A stretch of 64,000 nucleotides of DNA, taken from NCBI GenBank assembly GCA_029168955.1, contig JAPDOI010000695.1, positions 171,001 to 235,000 on the forward strand, read 5' to 3'. This document shows positions 12,265-23,827 of the stretch, one piece after another. Below the pieces are notes generated by a model. The model did no database searches. It was not told where the DNA came from and saw only the letters and a program-made list of their open reading frames with translations. The translations under genes were made by a program, and so were the position numbers. The stretch's first letter is position 1, and the number at the start of each line of letters is the position of its first letter. This stretch comes from Aplectana chamaeleonis. Taxonomy: Eukaryota > Nematoda > Chromadorea > Rhabditida > Cosmocercidae.

Positions 12265-12720
12265 TCTACCTCAAAGGCACCGAGCACTCAGATTAATATT
12301 TCTCAGACTTTATGCTTGTCTTGGCGAGGGCCACACGCTGATTACAATGGTGTCTCTGGAATCGTCCAAGACCCTCTACGAACGGAGTTATGGCTTCTTG
12401 AAAATGCCTATATTTTGAGGGGGAAAACGTGGTGGACGAGTTGCCTCAGGCCTGTATTTCTCTTCATTCGCAATCGTTCCATGAGAGCGAGCCAGGATAA
12501 GGTGACAATCCGGCAATGGTTTGAAGAATCATGACTCGTTGGAATTCATACATCCATCTAGCTGCTATCGAGTTCGAAAGTCTGGTAGGGGGTGTGGCCC
12601 GCGGTGGTGAGCGAAGGAGGTCGGGCCTGTGGGGGTCGCTTATATCTCGCTTGTTTGGAGGAATTGAGATCTCGTACTTGGCGTGTTACACAGAAGGGGT
12701 CTACTACACAATCAAATAAA
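12265..12720. repeat. truncated relative of the 32.5-33.4 kb MITE family
   Basis: It starts with CTCAAAGGCACCGAGC near 12270 and carries ACGGAGTTATGG, and at its right end GAATTGAGATCTCG followed by CTTGGCG. These are landmarks of the elements at 32477-33376. A clean right terminus is missing, so this copy is degraded. Confidence 0.55.
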
Positions 12721-14087
12721 AATCAGGAAATTCATGTCTGAGGATGTACTATGTCTTTAAGACCCTGTCTCTTTATCTTAAATATTGCTTCGTTTTCCCA
12801 CCTCACAATTTCCACATCATTGCATACCACCCCAGCAGGACTGTAATGAAAAATATTTTTCGAAAATGTTATGAGGGCTTTTGCGTTGCAGCAACGAAAA
12901 AAGTTAGTCGGGGAGCCTAATAAGAGAATAAATTTTTTAAGTAGTTGGAAACGGATTTTTGAGTTTAATTTTCAGGTGTTAAACAATCGATTGTCACTTA
13001 CAATTTTGTGAAATCCTCCTTGAATGATATGTCAGAGGGGGCTGTATTACTGGACCTCATACTTCTATTTGTTGTTTCAATGGGTGCGAATATTTGCCGA
13101 AACTCTATCGCCAAAGAAAAATTATCCTTGATTTTTTTTTATGATTACAGCAGCAAACTGCGCTTTCATATTTAAAAAAAACTTCTAAACTTTCCTACAT
13201 TCTGATGAAAAATCGGTGAGACTGGGGTAAGCCAAACATGTAACTCCAGTTGTCAAACAAATTTGAGATAGACACCAACTTTTTCAGAAAAAAAATTCGT
13301 GGAACTCTTGAACTCTAGTTGATTACATGTCGGCCACCAATCAAATTATGAACGCCTTATACCAACAAATTTATTGCCTGCACAGAAAGGTGGGTTGATG
13401 CATAATAATCAGGCGTTTTCTAAAGAAAAATTAATTCAAACGCGATCGGCTCTGTTGCTTTCGGAAAGTTCATGGGGAGCGGGTTTTCACACTTTCCCAA
13501 GCTTTTTGGGGCGACAGACCATGGATTGATCGACATTGAAGTTTTCAGCCAGCCACCATTCGTGTTGTGAAGCCCTCGTCATCTTCCATGGCTGCCAGAA
13601 GATTCTGATCGTCGAAATCCGATGGCCAAACTCTTCCTAGCTCATCCTACAAGCTGATATCACCTGATTTACAACGGGCAAGTCACCCTCTACACTGACT
13701 TTCGCTGATGATTCATTTGCCAAAAAGTTAGTTGAGATCGCGAAATGACTGTGCTGCTTCCATTCTTTCTCAAAGTGGTAGAGCATAATATGACGGATAT
13801 GACTATGGTTTTCGACACGCTTTTTTTTCGAAACAATGAGAAAATTACTTCATACAAAAATAAAGAACAGAGTGCCGTACTGAGTTAGATCTCTAGCTGG
13901 GAGAAGACGATCCGCATGTTTTATAGCAGTTGGCCTGTCACGTTAGTTTCGCTGCTCCTGGGATAGGTCAGTGGCAGGAAAGTGGGCGAGTAACCCCTCC
14001 CAGATCTAAATAAGAACCCAGAATGCTACTTTTCAAAGATGAAAAACGCATCGATTTAGGCGCCGGAAAATTATTCATCATTTTAAT
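12721..14087. other. no gene seen
   Basis: AT-rich sequence with frequent stops in all frames and no recognised element apart from TTTTTTT and AAAAAA runs. Probably intron or old repeat. Confidence 0.4.
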
Positions 14088-14091
14088 TTAA

Positions 14092-14576
14092 AGGCAGTGT
14101 TCACGATAATAATACCTTCTCTGTTTATTCGCCTATCATGAGAACGGTCTTATTCTGATTCCAATGATGTCACTGGAATCGTACAAGACCTTCTGGGAAC
14201 GGAGTTATGGTAACTCAAAAATTGGGCTAGGGAGCATGATGGTCGAGTTGTCCGAGGCTAGTAACTTCCGTCTTTTGCAGCCAATGTATGCGAGCTGACT
14301 TGAGTAAAGAGAGAAGTTGAGAATGAAGGGAAAACAGGGGCTTTTGATCTGAAACCATCGCTCATTTCACGATCCCAAGTGTTCCATTGTTCACTTCGAG
14401 GGGCCGAAAGGGGCAGGACTTCCCTAAAGCGGCGGGGTTTCCCCACTTTTCTAAGTTTTTTCGCGGTTCCTGGGTAGCTTTTCGTCCCGTTTCTTCTACC
14501 ATGTTTTGCTTCTGAGAGCCACGAGAAGCGTTTGTCATGGAAAATTCGAGGATGAAGTTTATCGTGAACAGTGCCT
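14092..14576. mobile_element. TTAA-flanked MITE, family 1
   Basis: Ends are AGGCAGTGTTCACGATAA and, inverted, TATCGTGAACAGTGCCT, with TTAA on each side (14088-14091 and 14577-14580). Its interior shares AACGGAGTTATGG, CGAGTTGTCCGAGGCT and GAGAAGTTGAGAATGAAGGG with the copies at 16784 and 17446. About 485 bp with no coding capacity. TTAA duplication fits a piggyBac-type mobiliser. A TA duplication with one more terminal base pair on each side cannot be excluded. Confidence 0.85.
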
Positions 14577-14580
14577 TTAA

Positions 14581-15139
14581 TTTGTTGCCTGCACAGAAAG
14601 GAAAAAGTCTTAATTTGTGGAAAAATAGGAAGAAATAGCAAGGACAGTCAGCTGGTGGCGTTGATTTCAACCCCGTCCTACGTCTCTCGCCTTACTTCAA
14701 GTAATGGGACGAAAGTTGGGAAAATTTTTCTGTCACAATGTTCTCTCAAAATGCTGTGCATCGAGGGTGACTCCGAGCTTGGCCCTTCTATCCCTTTAGG
14801 GGAGCGCGAGGCAAGATATGCTTACAGCCCTTGTATGGTTCGGAATGGAGTCGTTTCCCCACAATACATCACATTTGGTTTCTTTGAAGCTGGATTTCTA
14901 CCGGTTCTGAGATCGATAAACTAGAGGAATAGTAAGACGCTTTGCTTAATTGTTTTGTTATAAAGTTTATATTTCACTTCATTTTAATTTTACGTGATTC
15001 AATGTGAAAAGTCAATTATTCTAAGTCTTATGTAGTGTTTAAAAATCTCTATCGAATGACTTAGAGCATTAGGCCAAAGTTTCAAAAATTTCTTCCCCAT
15101 CGCCGATGACGTCAGAAATGGATCACACACTTTTTTGAC
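14581..15139. other. spacer between MITEs, nothing assigned
   Basis: A 117-codon + frame (14571-14924) crosses out of the MITE and has no recognisable motif. The remainder is AT-rich. Confidence 0.35.
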
Positions 15140-15143
15140 TTAA

Positions 15144-15682
15144 AGGCAGTGGCCGCGATCAAATATGCTTGTCTTCTTTGCCTCTCTAAACCCTTTTCTG
15201 GGTCTCGAGTAGTAGGACCTATGAGAAAAAATCGCGAAAAAAAACGCTGTTCTAGGCCAAATTCGAAGCCTGGACTTTGTTGTCTTTTGATGGTGGACGA
15301 GTCCACCCCACATCATCGGCATCGATGATCTATAATATCAAGAACATCAGCTGGCTTGAACTTGAATTTCAATCAATGAACTTCCGGATTTATGTACACA
15401 TCTAGTCAAAAACATTGGTTCAGGTTCTTGCTTTCGTTGTTCAACTGTTTTGATAGGTAAATTTGCATCTATTTCTTCCTCTGAGAGTCGATGATTTTCG
15501 ACTGCTTGGCATGAGACTGTGATCTTTCTGTGCACGTGTGCACGGACCAGAAATTTAGGGTCTTAATAACTCTAATTTTAGCCCGTATTTCCCCGCGCCA
15601 CCTTCATAGTTTTTGAGCTGTTTTTTATCTAAGCTGATTTTTGTCGTTTTTTCGACAACGTTTTTCATCGTGACCAATGCCT
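15144..15682. mobile_element. TTAA-flanked MITE, family 2
   Basis: The left end AGGCAGTGGCCGCGATCAAAT pairs with the right end ATCGTGACCAATGCCT. TTAA is at 15140-15143 and 15683-15686. It is near-identical in layout to 45179-45716 and 60920-61466, sharing TTTGATGGTGGACGAG and GTGCACGTGTGCAC. Non-coding. Confidence 0.88.
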
Positions 15683-15686
15683 TTAA

Positions 15687-16780
15687 GAAAGAGCAAATTT
15701 TAGCAAAATGAAATTGATAAATCGGTAGAAAGATGGGAGCACGTGTGAAGAACAGTGTGAAATTTTATTCGATTGCATGGTTGTTATAACTGTTTTTTCA
15801 GTGAATAAATTCTGATTTATAAGAACCGAAGAAATTATTCTACTACCCAATGTTAAAAACAAGGGCCCGCGCCTTTCTGGAAAATTCGAGAGAATTTCCA
15901 AAAATTGTCATTATAGGTCATTCAGAAGATAGTTGTTTGTCTTTGGTCGCGATTGATTTTTCATATTTAATCTCGCGTCTTGGTTTCTGGGCAAACCAAG
16001 TTGAACCACTCTTTGACTCTCCCCTTTATCAATCCGAAAATTGAGAAAGTATCAATCGTGTAAAAAACCAATTGTACCACTTCTCATAAATTGAGTGACA
16101 AATTCTATTTAACACAGAATATTGAACTTCTTATATATTCCCAATATTGAATGCACAATTCTGGACAAGCTATAGTTCAGGAAAAGCGCGGGAACTTGTT
16201 TCTCACCCCAATACATATGTAGATCCCTTTGTGAACTGAAACTCTTCTGAAATTTTCTATTTATTGCTGTAAGACGATGTATACAAAACAGATTGAAGTT
16301 TGTGAGGTCGAAGAGGATATGAGTGAATAGAAAAAGAGTGCTTGAAGAGAGAAGAGATGTCCAGTGATGAGAAATGTGACAGCTGGGTGCCGCGAATGAC
16401 GACTTACACCTCAACGAACGCGCCCCTTTGACAGCACAAGTGTGAGAGAGGATGACCTGGATGGACCAAAGCCTCACTCGTAAGAAGCCAAAGAAGACGA
16501 GAGCGAGGTTGCTAGGAGAAGTCGTGAATGGTTGAGGTGTCTGCATTTGAATAAACTCTGCCTAACTGGGGCGAAAACATCCCCGAGACTCATCAGCCAA
16601 GCACACTGAATAGGGAGATATGCGACAATGGCTCTCGTCTAAAGACAGCATCAATGTTCACGATTCCTCGCACGCGAACATTCATAATATTCTATCTTGC
16701 TTCCATAAGCGACAACAATTTGATGCGTTCTTGGAGAATCGCAATCGAGGCTCAAAAATTTCCGTCTCTGTCTATTTCCT
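15687..16780. other. no assigned gene
   Basis: The longest frame is a 145-codon minus-strand ORF (16109-16546) with a hydrophobic middle. I see no motif, splice context or family resemblance, so it is not called. Confidence 0.35.
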
Positions 16781-16783
16781 TAA

Positions 16784-17249
16784 AGGCAGTGTTCACGATA
16801 AAAGTCGTTTTTTCTGTTTTTTCCGCTTATCTTGAAAACGGTCCAATGCTGATTTCAATGATGTTCCTGGAATCGTACAACACCCCCTGGAAACGGAGTT
16901 ATGGTCCCTCGAAATTCAGCAAGAAAAGCATTGTGGCCGAGTTGTCCGAGGCTTGTAACTCCCGTTTTTTTTTCGCAGCCGTTGTGTGCGAGCTGACCTG
17001 AGTTAAGAGAGAAGTTGAGAATGAAGGGAAGAACGGGGCTTTTGATCGGAAACCATATCTCAATTAACCACGAATTCAGGGGAACTGTTATAGGACGTGG
17101 GCGGAGTGGCCCAATGGGTTGGCTGGCCCACGAGATTTTCACCCACTTAACGGGCGTTATTCGTCGCACTTCCGTTCTTAATCTTCTTAGGGGGACCCGA
17201 AGCTTACGTTCTAGAGAAACGTGCAACTTTTTCTTTGTGAACACTGCCT
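16784..17249. mobile_element. TTAA-flanked MITE, family 1
   Basis: AGGCAGTGTTCACGATAAAAG at the left and TTTGTGAACACTGCCT at the right, with TTAA at 16780-16783 and 17250-17253. Same family as 14092-14576. Its left half is found inverted as the right half of the next element. Confidence 0.88.
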
Positions 17250-17445
17250 TTAAATGAAGCGTACGCGCGAAAAACTGTGTTTAATTTTTTCACTATTTTG
17301 CGCAGATAGGCCTACCAGGTTGTAATATAATGCAAAGAGGTCACCCAAAACATTCAAGTTTCAGCGAAAAACTTTTTTCCGGTGTGTCTTGTCTACTACA
17401 CAAATGTTGGAAATTTGAACATCTGAATTGGTTTAGCCCCCTCAA

Positions 17446-17919
17446 AGGCAGCGTTCAAGATAATCATCTTCAGTGACCTTCCACAGTGAAATGATTGGCG
17501 AGGAGGTTTCTAGGCACCCACTGTCGAAAGAACGGTAGAAAACGAGCCAGTAGTGGAAAAATAGCATCTGCAAACAAGCGTTTTAGTGTTCCAGAACCGC
17601 CCCGTGCTCCAGGTTCTCCCTCGATGTGAACAAATGAACACTCAGATGAGCGATGGTTTCCGATCAAAAGCCCCATTCTTCCCTTCATTCTCAACTTCTC
17701 TCTTAACTCAGGTCAGCTCGCACACATAGGCTGCAAAAAACGGGAGTTAGAAGCCTCGGACAACTCGTTCACAATGCTTTTCTTGCTGGATTTCGAGGGG
17801 CCATAACTCCATTCTCAGGGGGTCTTGTACGATTCCAGAGACATCATTAGAATTAGCATTGGACCGTTTCAAAGATAGGCGGAAAAACAGAAAAACGATT
17901 TTCATCGTGAACACTGCCT
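17446..17919. mobile_element. TTAA-type MITE, family 1, inverted and mosaic copy
   Basis: The left end (AGGCAGCGTTCAAGATAATC, preceded by TCAA) matches the element at 47859, including CGAAAGAACGGTAGAAAACG. The right half is the reverse complement of the left half of 16784-17249. It ends ATCGTGAACACTGCCT followed by TTAA. The mixture suggests recombination between family members, or that this is the full-length arrangement. Confidence 0.8.
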
Positions 17920-17923
17920 TTAA

Positions 17924-18739
17924 CGTTTTGAGTTCCACAATTCTTTTCGCATTTTTTGCTGTCATAAATTCCCCAAAAACAAGAAGGTTCCAATACACAC
18001 GGCTGAAGTCGAGGATCTCTCGGAATAAAGAATATATAATTTTGGATTTCCGCGGTCTGTCGGAGCCTGTCGTGGCGCTTCTGTCCCTCGTGTTAGATGA
18101 TCGACCTGGAAAACGCGTTTTCAGACCACGGAGCAGGAATGTGGTTTTCTGCGCGGACGCTGCCTTTAGAGTGAATTTCTGGATCCAGATGGAAAGAGAA
18201 ATCTGTTGCTCCGCAACGAATCTGGCAATGAAAAACTGTGGGATGAGTTATTTCACCTTCAGAGCATATTTGCTGAATAGGTGTCTATAGAAATCGTAAT
18301 GGAAAGTAGGGAATAGCTATTGTGTTAATCGTTAATACCTCAGTTATTCATAGTACATGATTAGACTACGTAGAGTACATCACTCCAGTATGCATGTGGA
18401 AATATTAAGGTAGATGATTCCTGAAAGTGATGAGTATATGCCATGCCCAATCAGCGGGCGTCGGTGCAAACTAAAACTCTCATGCTACCCCTCCCCCTCT
18501 TGCCCCCCCCCCCTCCTCCCACTCAGAGATTGACGATATCTTTGCCAACTAGTCCTCAGATGAATCACACGAAAACCTCAGATGCAGCCAGTCTAACTTT
18601 GTTGTAAGAATTTACGTAAACTGCTGAGATTTCAGCCCCGTTTGGTGAAATTCGAGAAACGTCACCCTTATAAACTACGGACATTCACTCTAGTTTGGGA
18701 AGATCTTCCAGAGGGTGACTCGGGGTCACCTTTACAACC
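17924..18739. other. no gene seen
   Basis: A 143-codon + frame (17859-18290) starts inside the neighbouring MITE and is not convincing. CGGACGCTGCCTTTAGA near 18158 looks like a broken MITE end. There is a C-run near 18504-18517. Confidence 0.35.
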
Positions 18740-20040
18740 AGCCACAGGTTGTCGAGTAATCATTATACTTTTTATCCAAAGATAATTTTTCGGATAATAG
18801 ATCGATTCGGATAACGCCGATTTTAAATTTTCCGGATATTGGTTCGATTCAGATAATGCGCTTTTAAAATTTTCGGATAATGGATTCATTCAGATAATGC
18901 CATTTTTCCAATGATTCGGATACGGATATCTGGTCGGATAATTTCGAATAACTTCGGATATTTTCGGAACGAAGTTGAGGCAAAACGTTGGAAAATAAAC
19001 CAGGGCCCTCTTTCAACCATTCTCGCCCACCTTATGTGGCAGGCATCGACCTTCGTATGATCACAGTCCAATTGCACGCATGACCGACGATCATGTTCAC
19101 AGGCGGTGAGTTTTCTCTAAAATTTCCGCCATCTTCAGTTGATTATGTATTAATTTAAATGTCATCGTAGCGGGTAGTGTATAAATGAGCCATAGATTCG
19201 AAACAGACCATTAATGTTCAAAAATAACGACTTTTTCGTTGAAAATAAGGAGATCAGACGTTTTCTCAATTTCTTGGTGGCGCGAAAGATTCTGTGAAGC
19301 TTTGAGTACACCCTAATCTTTAGCCAATACGATGGCATTTGAATTAACACCTGAACAGCTGAAGACGGAGAAAAAAATTGGAGAAAAACTCTCCGTCTCT
19401 GAACATGATCGCCGGCCATGCGGACGATTGCACGGTGGTCATACGAAGGTCGATGCCTGCCACCTGAGGTGGGAGAAATTGGATGAGAGAGGGCCACGAA
19501 AGACCGTGCCGCCGTGGTGCAATACTGTAGCAGCGAGTGCGGGTGAAAAGGGGGCCTTGTGCACTCTCGAATAAAGGCAGTATACTCAAGGCAAGCCTTT
19601 GAAAACATCCATCATTGAGAATTACAAAAAAAAACATCCATAATCGAGAATAACATCCATGATTACTCCATCGTCATTCCGAGGCGCAGTATTATTCATA
19701 TACAGGTTTTTCAGGACAGCTATCAAGTAAAAAGTATGCAAAGCAACTATACAAAAAACTTCTACATTGAATAACCAGCCACTTCATATCACTTGACTAC
19801 GCCAATTTTTCCGCTCCGCAACGACTCTTCCGATTTCGGAAGAAGGAGGAAAATCCTCGGTTGATGTACTAAATAGAAGGAAAATGGGTGTGACCGAGTG
19901 CAATTTTGTCCAAAATAAATCTGAAATTTTGACCCTTTGGATATTGGTTCGATTCAGATAACGCGTTTTTTTTCGAATTTTCGGATATCGGATTATACAA
20001 ATCCCAGATATCCGGTGGAATATCCGAGAGTGGGGAGTGA
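18740..20040. repeat. repeat region with TTCGGATA-type subterminal words and inner inverted pair
   Basis: 18780-18970 and 19935-20030 are both full of TTCGGATA or GATTCGGATA words separated by 25-45 bp. Between them, 18995-19125 (CAGGGCCCTC, GGCAGGCATCGACCTTCGTATGA) is the reverse complement of 19370-19500. This layout resembles a hAT-like non-autonomous element, but its termini were not fixed. Confidence 0.5.
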
Positions 20041-20884
20041 TTAGGATAACAAGTATGGTAACCATTCCTTGAGATGACTGGAGCAACGTTATGCGAAAGG
20101 CCTCCCTGCCTTCAGCGTAGCCAACGCGGGTTGAGATTGTTGTTCAACACAGCACGTCGCCAAATCCGTACTTTCTCGCTTCGAGTATGACAAGGATTAA
20201 CGGGTTTCGCAACAGCGAGATCAATAGGAAAAATGATATTGTCACAAGGTTCAAAATTCTCTCCTCTAGAGTCCTCTTTACCAGCTTTCTAATTAAAAAT
20301 CAAGGTTCGGGTGTGAAGCAGACAGGTCAGAGCCAATTTTTTTTGCTTCCTAGGACTACATATCCCTCTTCTTAACAGACTTTCGACAAAAGGTTTATCT
20401 CAGCACGCTTCTCCCGACCTAATCAGAAAAAAAGAGCGACTGTTTTGTCGGAATCTGGGGGTGCCAACATCTCATTCACTGTTCCATTAAACTTTCTAAA
20501 CTCTGGCAAACTTCAGAAAAAATGCCATCAGCGAAACAAAAAAGGCAAAAAAATTATTGAGCACAGGTGGAAATAAACTCGTAATATATGTACGCTTCGT
20601 TTACCCAGAATGATGAAGCAATGAAAGAGAAACAATGAAGGAGATGAAATAGAGCAGTATGTCTTCAGTAGAATTGAGCCCTGCGATGAGGTCATCTCGG
20701 CGTTGTTGTGCACATTTCCTTGAGAACCGAATCGCAATTGACCAAATCAAAGAAAGTGATCATAGTGTAGTTGTATACGAGAGCATGCGCCTGTTCCTGA
20801 AACGGATCACAATTAGAGGATACTACTACGCTTCGCTGAACACACAGGTCTCTAGAAGGGTAGAGGGAGTTTCTTACAGTCTTT
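20041..20884. other. no gene seen
   Basis: Short overlapping open frames on both strands, without splice support or motifs. Confidence 0.35.
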
Positions 20885-21395
20885 CTACAGTACCGAGCGA
20901 TTTTTGTGCAAAAAAAAGCGTTTCGCGGCATTTTGCGCTCACAAAGCGCCGCATCGATATAGCTTGCTTCAAAGTAGTATCATTTTAAATATTAGGTCAT
21001 TTCTGGACTGCTTTTATTAGGTTCTATACGATAGTGCGACAAAACAGCGTATTCGGCTACAAACGCTTATCGAAAGTTGCATATTGGCGTCACAAAATCC
21101 CAATTATGAACTGATCACACGGCCATGACAGCAGAAATTTGCCAAGCTTTGACTTGTGGGTGGTCGATGTTATTTTTCAAAGGAAATACATTTTTCTCAA
21201 CAAAATACCGGACTTAAAAAGCATTTTGCACATACCATTCATTACATTCAACTCGGTTAGAGGAACACGAAAACCACCTGAAAAATTCATTTCGTCAATT
21301 TTGAAGTCAGTTATAGCGATGCGGCGCTTTCCGAGGCCAGAAACGCGGCAAAAGCTTTTTTTTGCAAGAAAAAAATGCGCGGTTCTGCACCTACC
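20885..21395. repeat. fold-back element, arms of about 95 bp
   Basis: The left arm 20890-20970 (TTTTTGTGCAAAAA, CGCTCACAAAGCGCCGCATCG) pairs with 21310-21390 (GCGATGCGGCGCTTT, TTTTTTGCAAGAAAAAA). The right arm also matches the right arm of 9185-9880, showing a dispersed family. Confidence 0.65.
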
Positions 21396-21567
21396 TCGAT
21401 CAGGAGAGACTTAAGATGAAATCGTAGATTGCTGGTGCAATTCTAAACTCGTAAGGATTTGTTCGCACCTCCGCCCTCTTGCTCCTACGCGAGGGAGTGG
21501 ACAGCCAAGATCGCGGGGTGATGTAGGTTTTGGGGAGTTCTAAGACTATTGTGCTTATCTGGGTCAA

Positions 21568-21808
21568 ATTCTGGTCCGCAACTGTGTCTCGACACGCTTT
21601 GCGGCCGCACGCGCTCGAGTCAGTCGAGTTTCCAGCACCAAAGCCGACTCGATATGGCTTTTTTTATACAGTTTTCTCCAATTATGTTTACTTTCCAGTT
21701 TCTAACACCCACCTAAAGTCAACAGATCGGCGGCTGCGGCACTGGAAACTCTTCCGACTCGAATGCGCGCGGTCGCAAAGCGTGTCGAGACGCAATTGCG
21801 GACCGGAA
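21568..21808. repeat. fold-back MITE with GGTCCGCAA ends
   Basis: CTGGTCCGCAACTGTGTCTC followed by GACACGCTTTGCGG on the left is the reverse complement of the right arm ending near 21808 (GTCGCAAAGCGTGTCGAGAC, then TTGCGGACCGG). The GGTCCGCAACTGCG word also begins the fold-back inside the hAT element at 30462. Confidence 0.75.
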
Positions 21809-22427
21809 TGTGGCTCAGAGAAGCACAGTAACTTGTTGCCTGTCCGATTATGATTGAATCACAGACGGTCGCCGATTCCTTGTCAGCATATTGATTAGGC
21901 TTGTTGATCGAATGCACAAAATGAGAGACGCCTAGCGGCAGTGCGAATGGTGCATGCGACGCGCGCGACGGAAAGCCTCGGCTTTCCCGTTGTCGCTGGA
22001 GCGCCGCGCGCGGCTAATTTAGCCAACCAAACTTTCACTAGGCGCCTCCTGTTTCGTGCATTCGACCAACAACCCTATTGATTACAGGATCGTTAGCACA
22101 GGTTTGGCTGAAATCGCAAACGGGGAGGAGGTGCTTTTGGCCACGCCAATTTTTACGCGCACGAGTTTCGGGATAAGAAGTATCCTGTTAAATAGCTGTT
22201 AAATGGTAATGATTATACATATGTTTGTTAATTACTCGACGGAAACTGCGACGACGGCAGGTAAATGCATGAGAGGGCAAGGAATGTAATGTCGTTTGTG
22301 CGCATGCGAATATTTGATTGTCATTTATCAGCTCATTGTTGGGTTGAGAGGCATGGCAAAGAAACTATCAGGTTATAGTGATTTTCTACATGTATACCAT
22401 TGAATCGCATTTTTTTGTAATTCTGGG

Positions 22428-23827
22428 AAAAATGGCCAGCGAAATACCAGAAGATGTACACATCCGGCATTGCATGCTTTCTGAGTTTCGCAAGGGAAGT
22501 AATGCAACAGTTGCTGCCAAAAACATCTGCGATGTTTATCCAAGTGCAATGGACAATCGTAAATGCCAAAGGTGGCTTTCCAAGCTTAGATCGGGTAAAT
22601 TGGACGTTTGCAACTCGTATCGATTTGGGAGACCATCAACCTTAGACAACGACATGTTCTCAGGCAAACCATCGCTCCGAGCGGTACCGGAGAGCTACTC
22701 GAGCGGCGCTGCCTCTCCGCTCCGAGCGAAAATTAGCCATCTACTCGGGCCACAGCAGCCGCTCTCCGGGCCACAGCAGTATCGCTCGGAGCGATCTTCG
22801 GTCCCAACTGGCACTGCGGTCTCTGTTCGGGCGATTTTCAAAAATTTCCTAATTGCTATTTTTTCTTTATTTCCGCTTCTTCTGGAGAGGATTAAGCCTG
22901 TTAAGAGGATAAGGTACCTGTTACAGCCTGCGGGTCAGGAGGTTAATCCTGCCACTGGCCGCAACAAGGATATTATCCCAGCATGGTCCGCAATGAGGAA
23001 GCCTTCCCCACCACGGGCCATGAGTGATCCCCTCGACCGCCAAATATTGTCATCCTGAGAGTGATCCGAGGTCACCTCTCAAGAGTGGCCTCGAAAGGCC
23101 AACTACCCGTCTACACGAGGCGAGCCGCCTTTTATACGCGCAAGATTGGTTGTTCTTTGAGTGATAACGTGGCTCGCACGTTATCACTCAAAGAACAACC
23201 AATCCCGCGTCTCTCTATCTCTGGAGATGGCACCGCTGTGGCTCCGAGAGCGACCGGAGAGCGATCGAGGGGCGAACTGGCACCGGACAGGGACCGCGGT
23301 GCTAGTTGGCCCCTCGGCCGCTGTCCGGGCGATGACATCATAATTGGGAGGAGCCGGTCCCGCTCGGAGCGATGGTTTGCCTGAGTTAGAGGCGCTTGAT
23401 CGGAGGAGATGAGCAATATGTATCTGTATCTGAATCATAACCATCTTCAACTGAATTCCCTCGGAATATTGCTAAGCTTTTGTGTGTTTGACGGACTATT
23501 CGCGGCATTGTTCATTCTGAATTGCTAAAACCTGGACAAACTCTTCATGCAGACATCTTCAGCGAACAAACGCAGATAGTCAATCAACCTTTAATTAAAA
23601 AGTCAACCGAAAAGGCGTCATTCTCCAACACGGCAATGCAGGACCGCACTGCGCAAGGCGAACCCTTAAAAAATCAATGAGTTGGGGTAGGAGATGTTGC
23701 CTTATCCACCATATTCGCCTGGTGTTGCACCATCGGATTTGCTCTCATTCTGAGCGCTGCAATACTTTGAAGAGGCAAAACATTACCAAACAGGGATTGA
23801 AAATTTACTTATTAGATGGCAAAGGTT
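22428..23827 (+). pseudogene. mariner-family transposase pseudogene, interrupted
   Basis: The N-terminal helix-turn-helix region is clear: HIRHCMLSEFRKGSNATVAA, then NRKCQRWLSKLRSGKLDV and GRPSTLDND, the hallmark arrangement of mariner/SETMAR-type transposases. It is cut by the TIR element at 22659-23385, after which the same frame resumes with LEALDRRR. Downstream, degenerate catalytic blocks remain. VNRKGVILQHGNAGPH corresponds to the HDNARPH block with the Asp changed to Gly. PYPPYSPGVAPSD corresponds to the YSPDLAPSD block with its Asp also Gly. Stops and frameshifts lie between the blocks. The expected enzyme is about 340-350 residues and acts on TA sites. This copy is certainly inactive. 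Its 3' end is cut off where the RTE fragment begins. Confidence 0.9.
22659..23385. mobile_element. non-autonomous TIR element inside the mariner
   Basis: Perfect 26-bp terminal inverted repeats: CTCAGGCAAACCATCGCTCC on the left and its complement on the right, ending GGTTTGCCTGAG. Removing it, with one TT counted as the duplication, rejoins the mariner frame exactly at the STLDND/LEALD junction. The interior contains GAGCGAT and GCTCGGAGCG words and a perfect hairpin at 23146-23206. No transposase. A 2-bp duplication is unusual, so the superfamily is left open. Confidence 0.85.

Noticed and set aside
15850..16546. Open frames of 64 and 145 codons
   Set aside because: No splice support, no recognised motif, AT-driven hydrophobic stretches.
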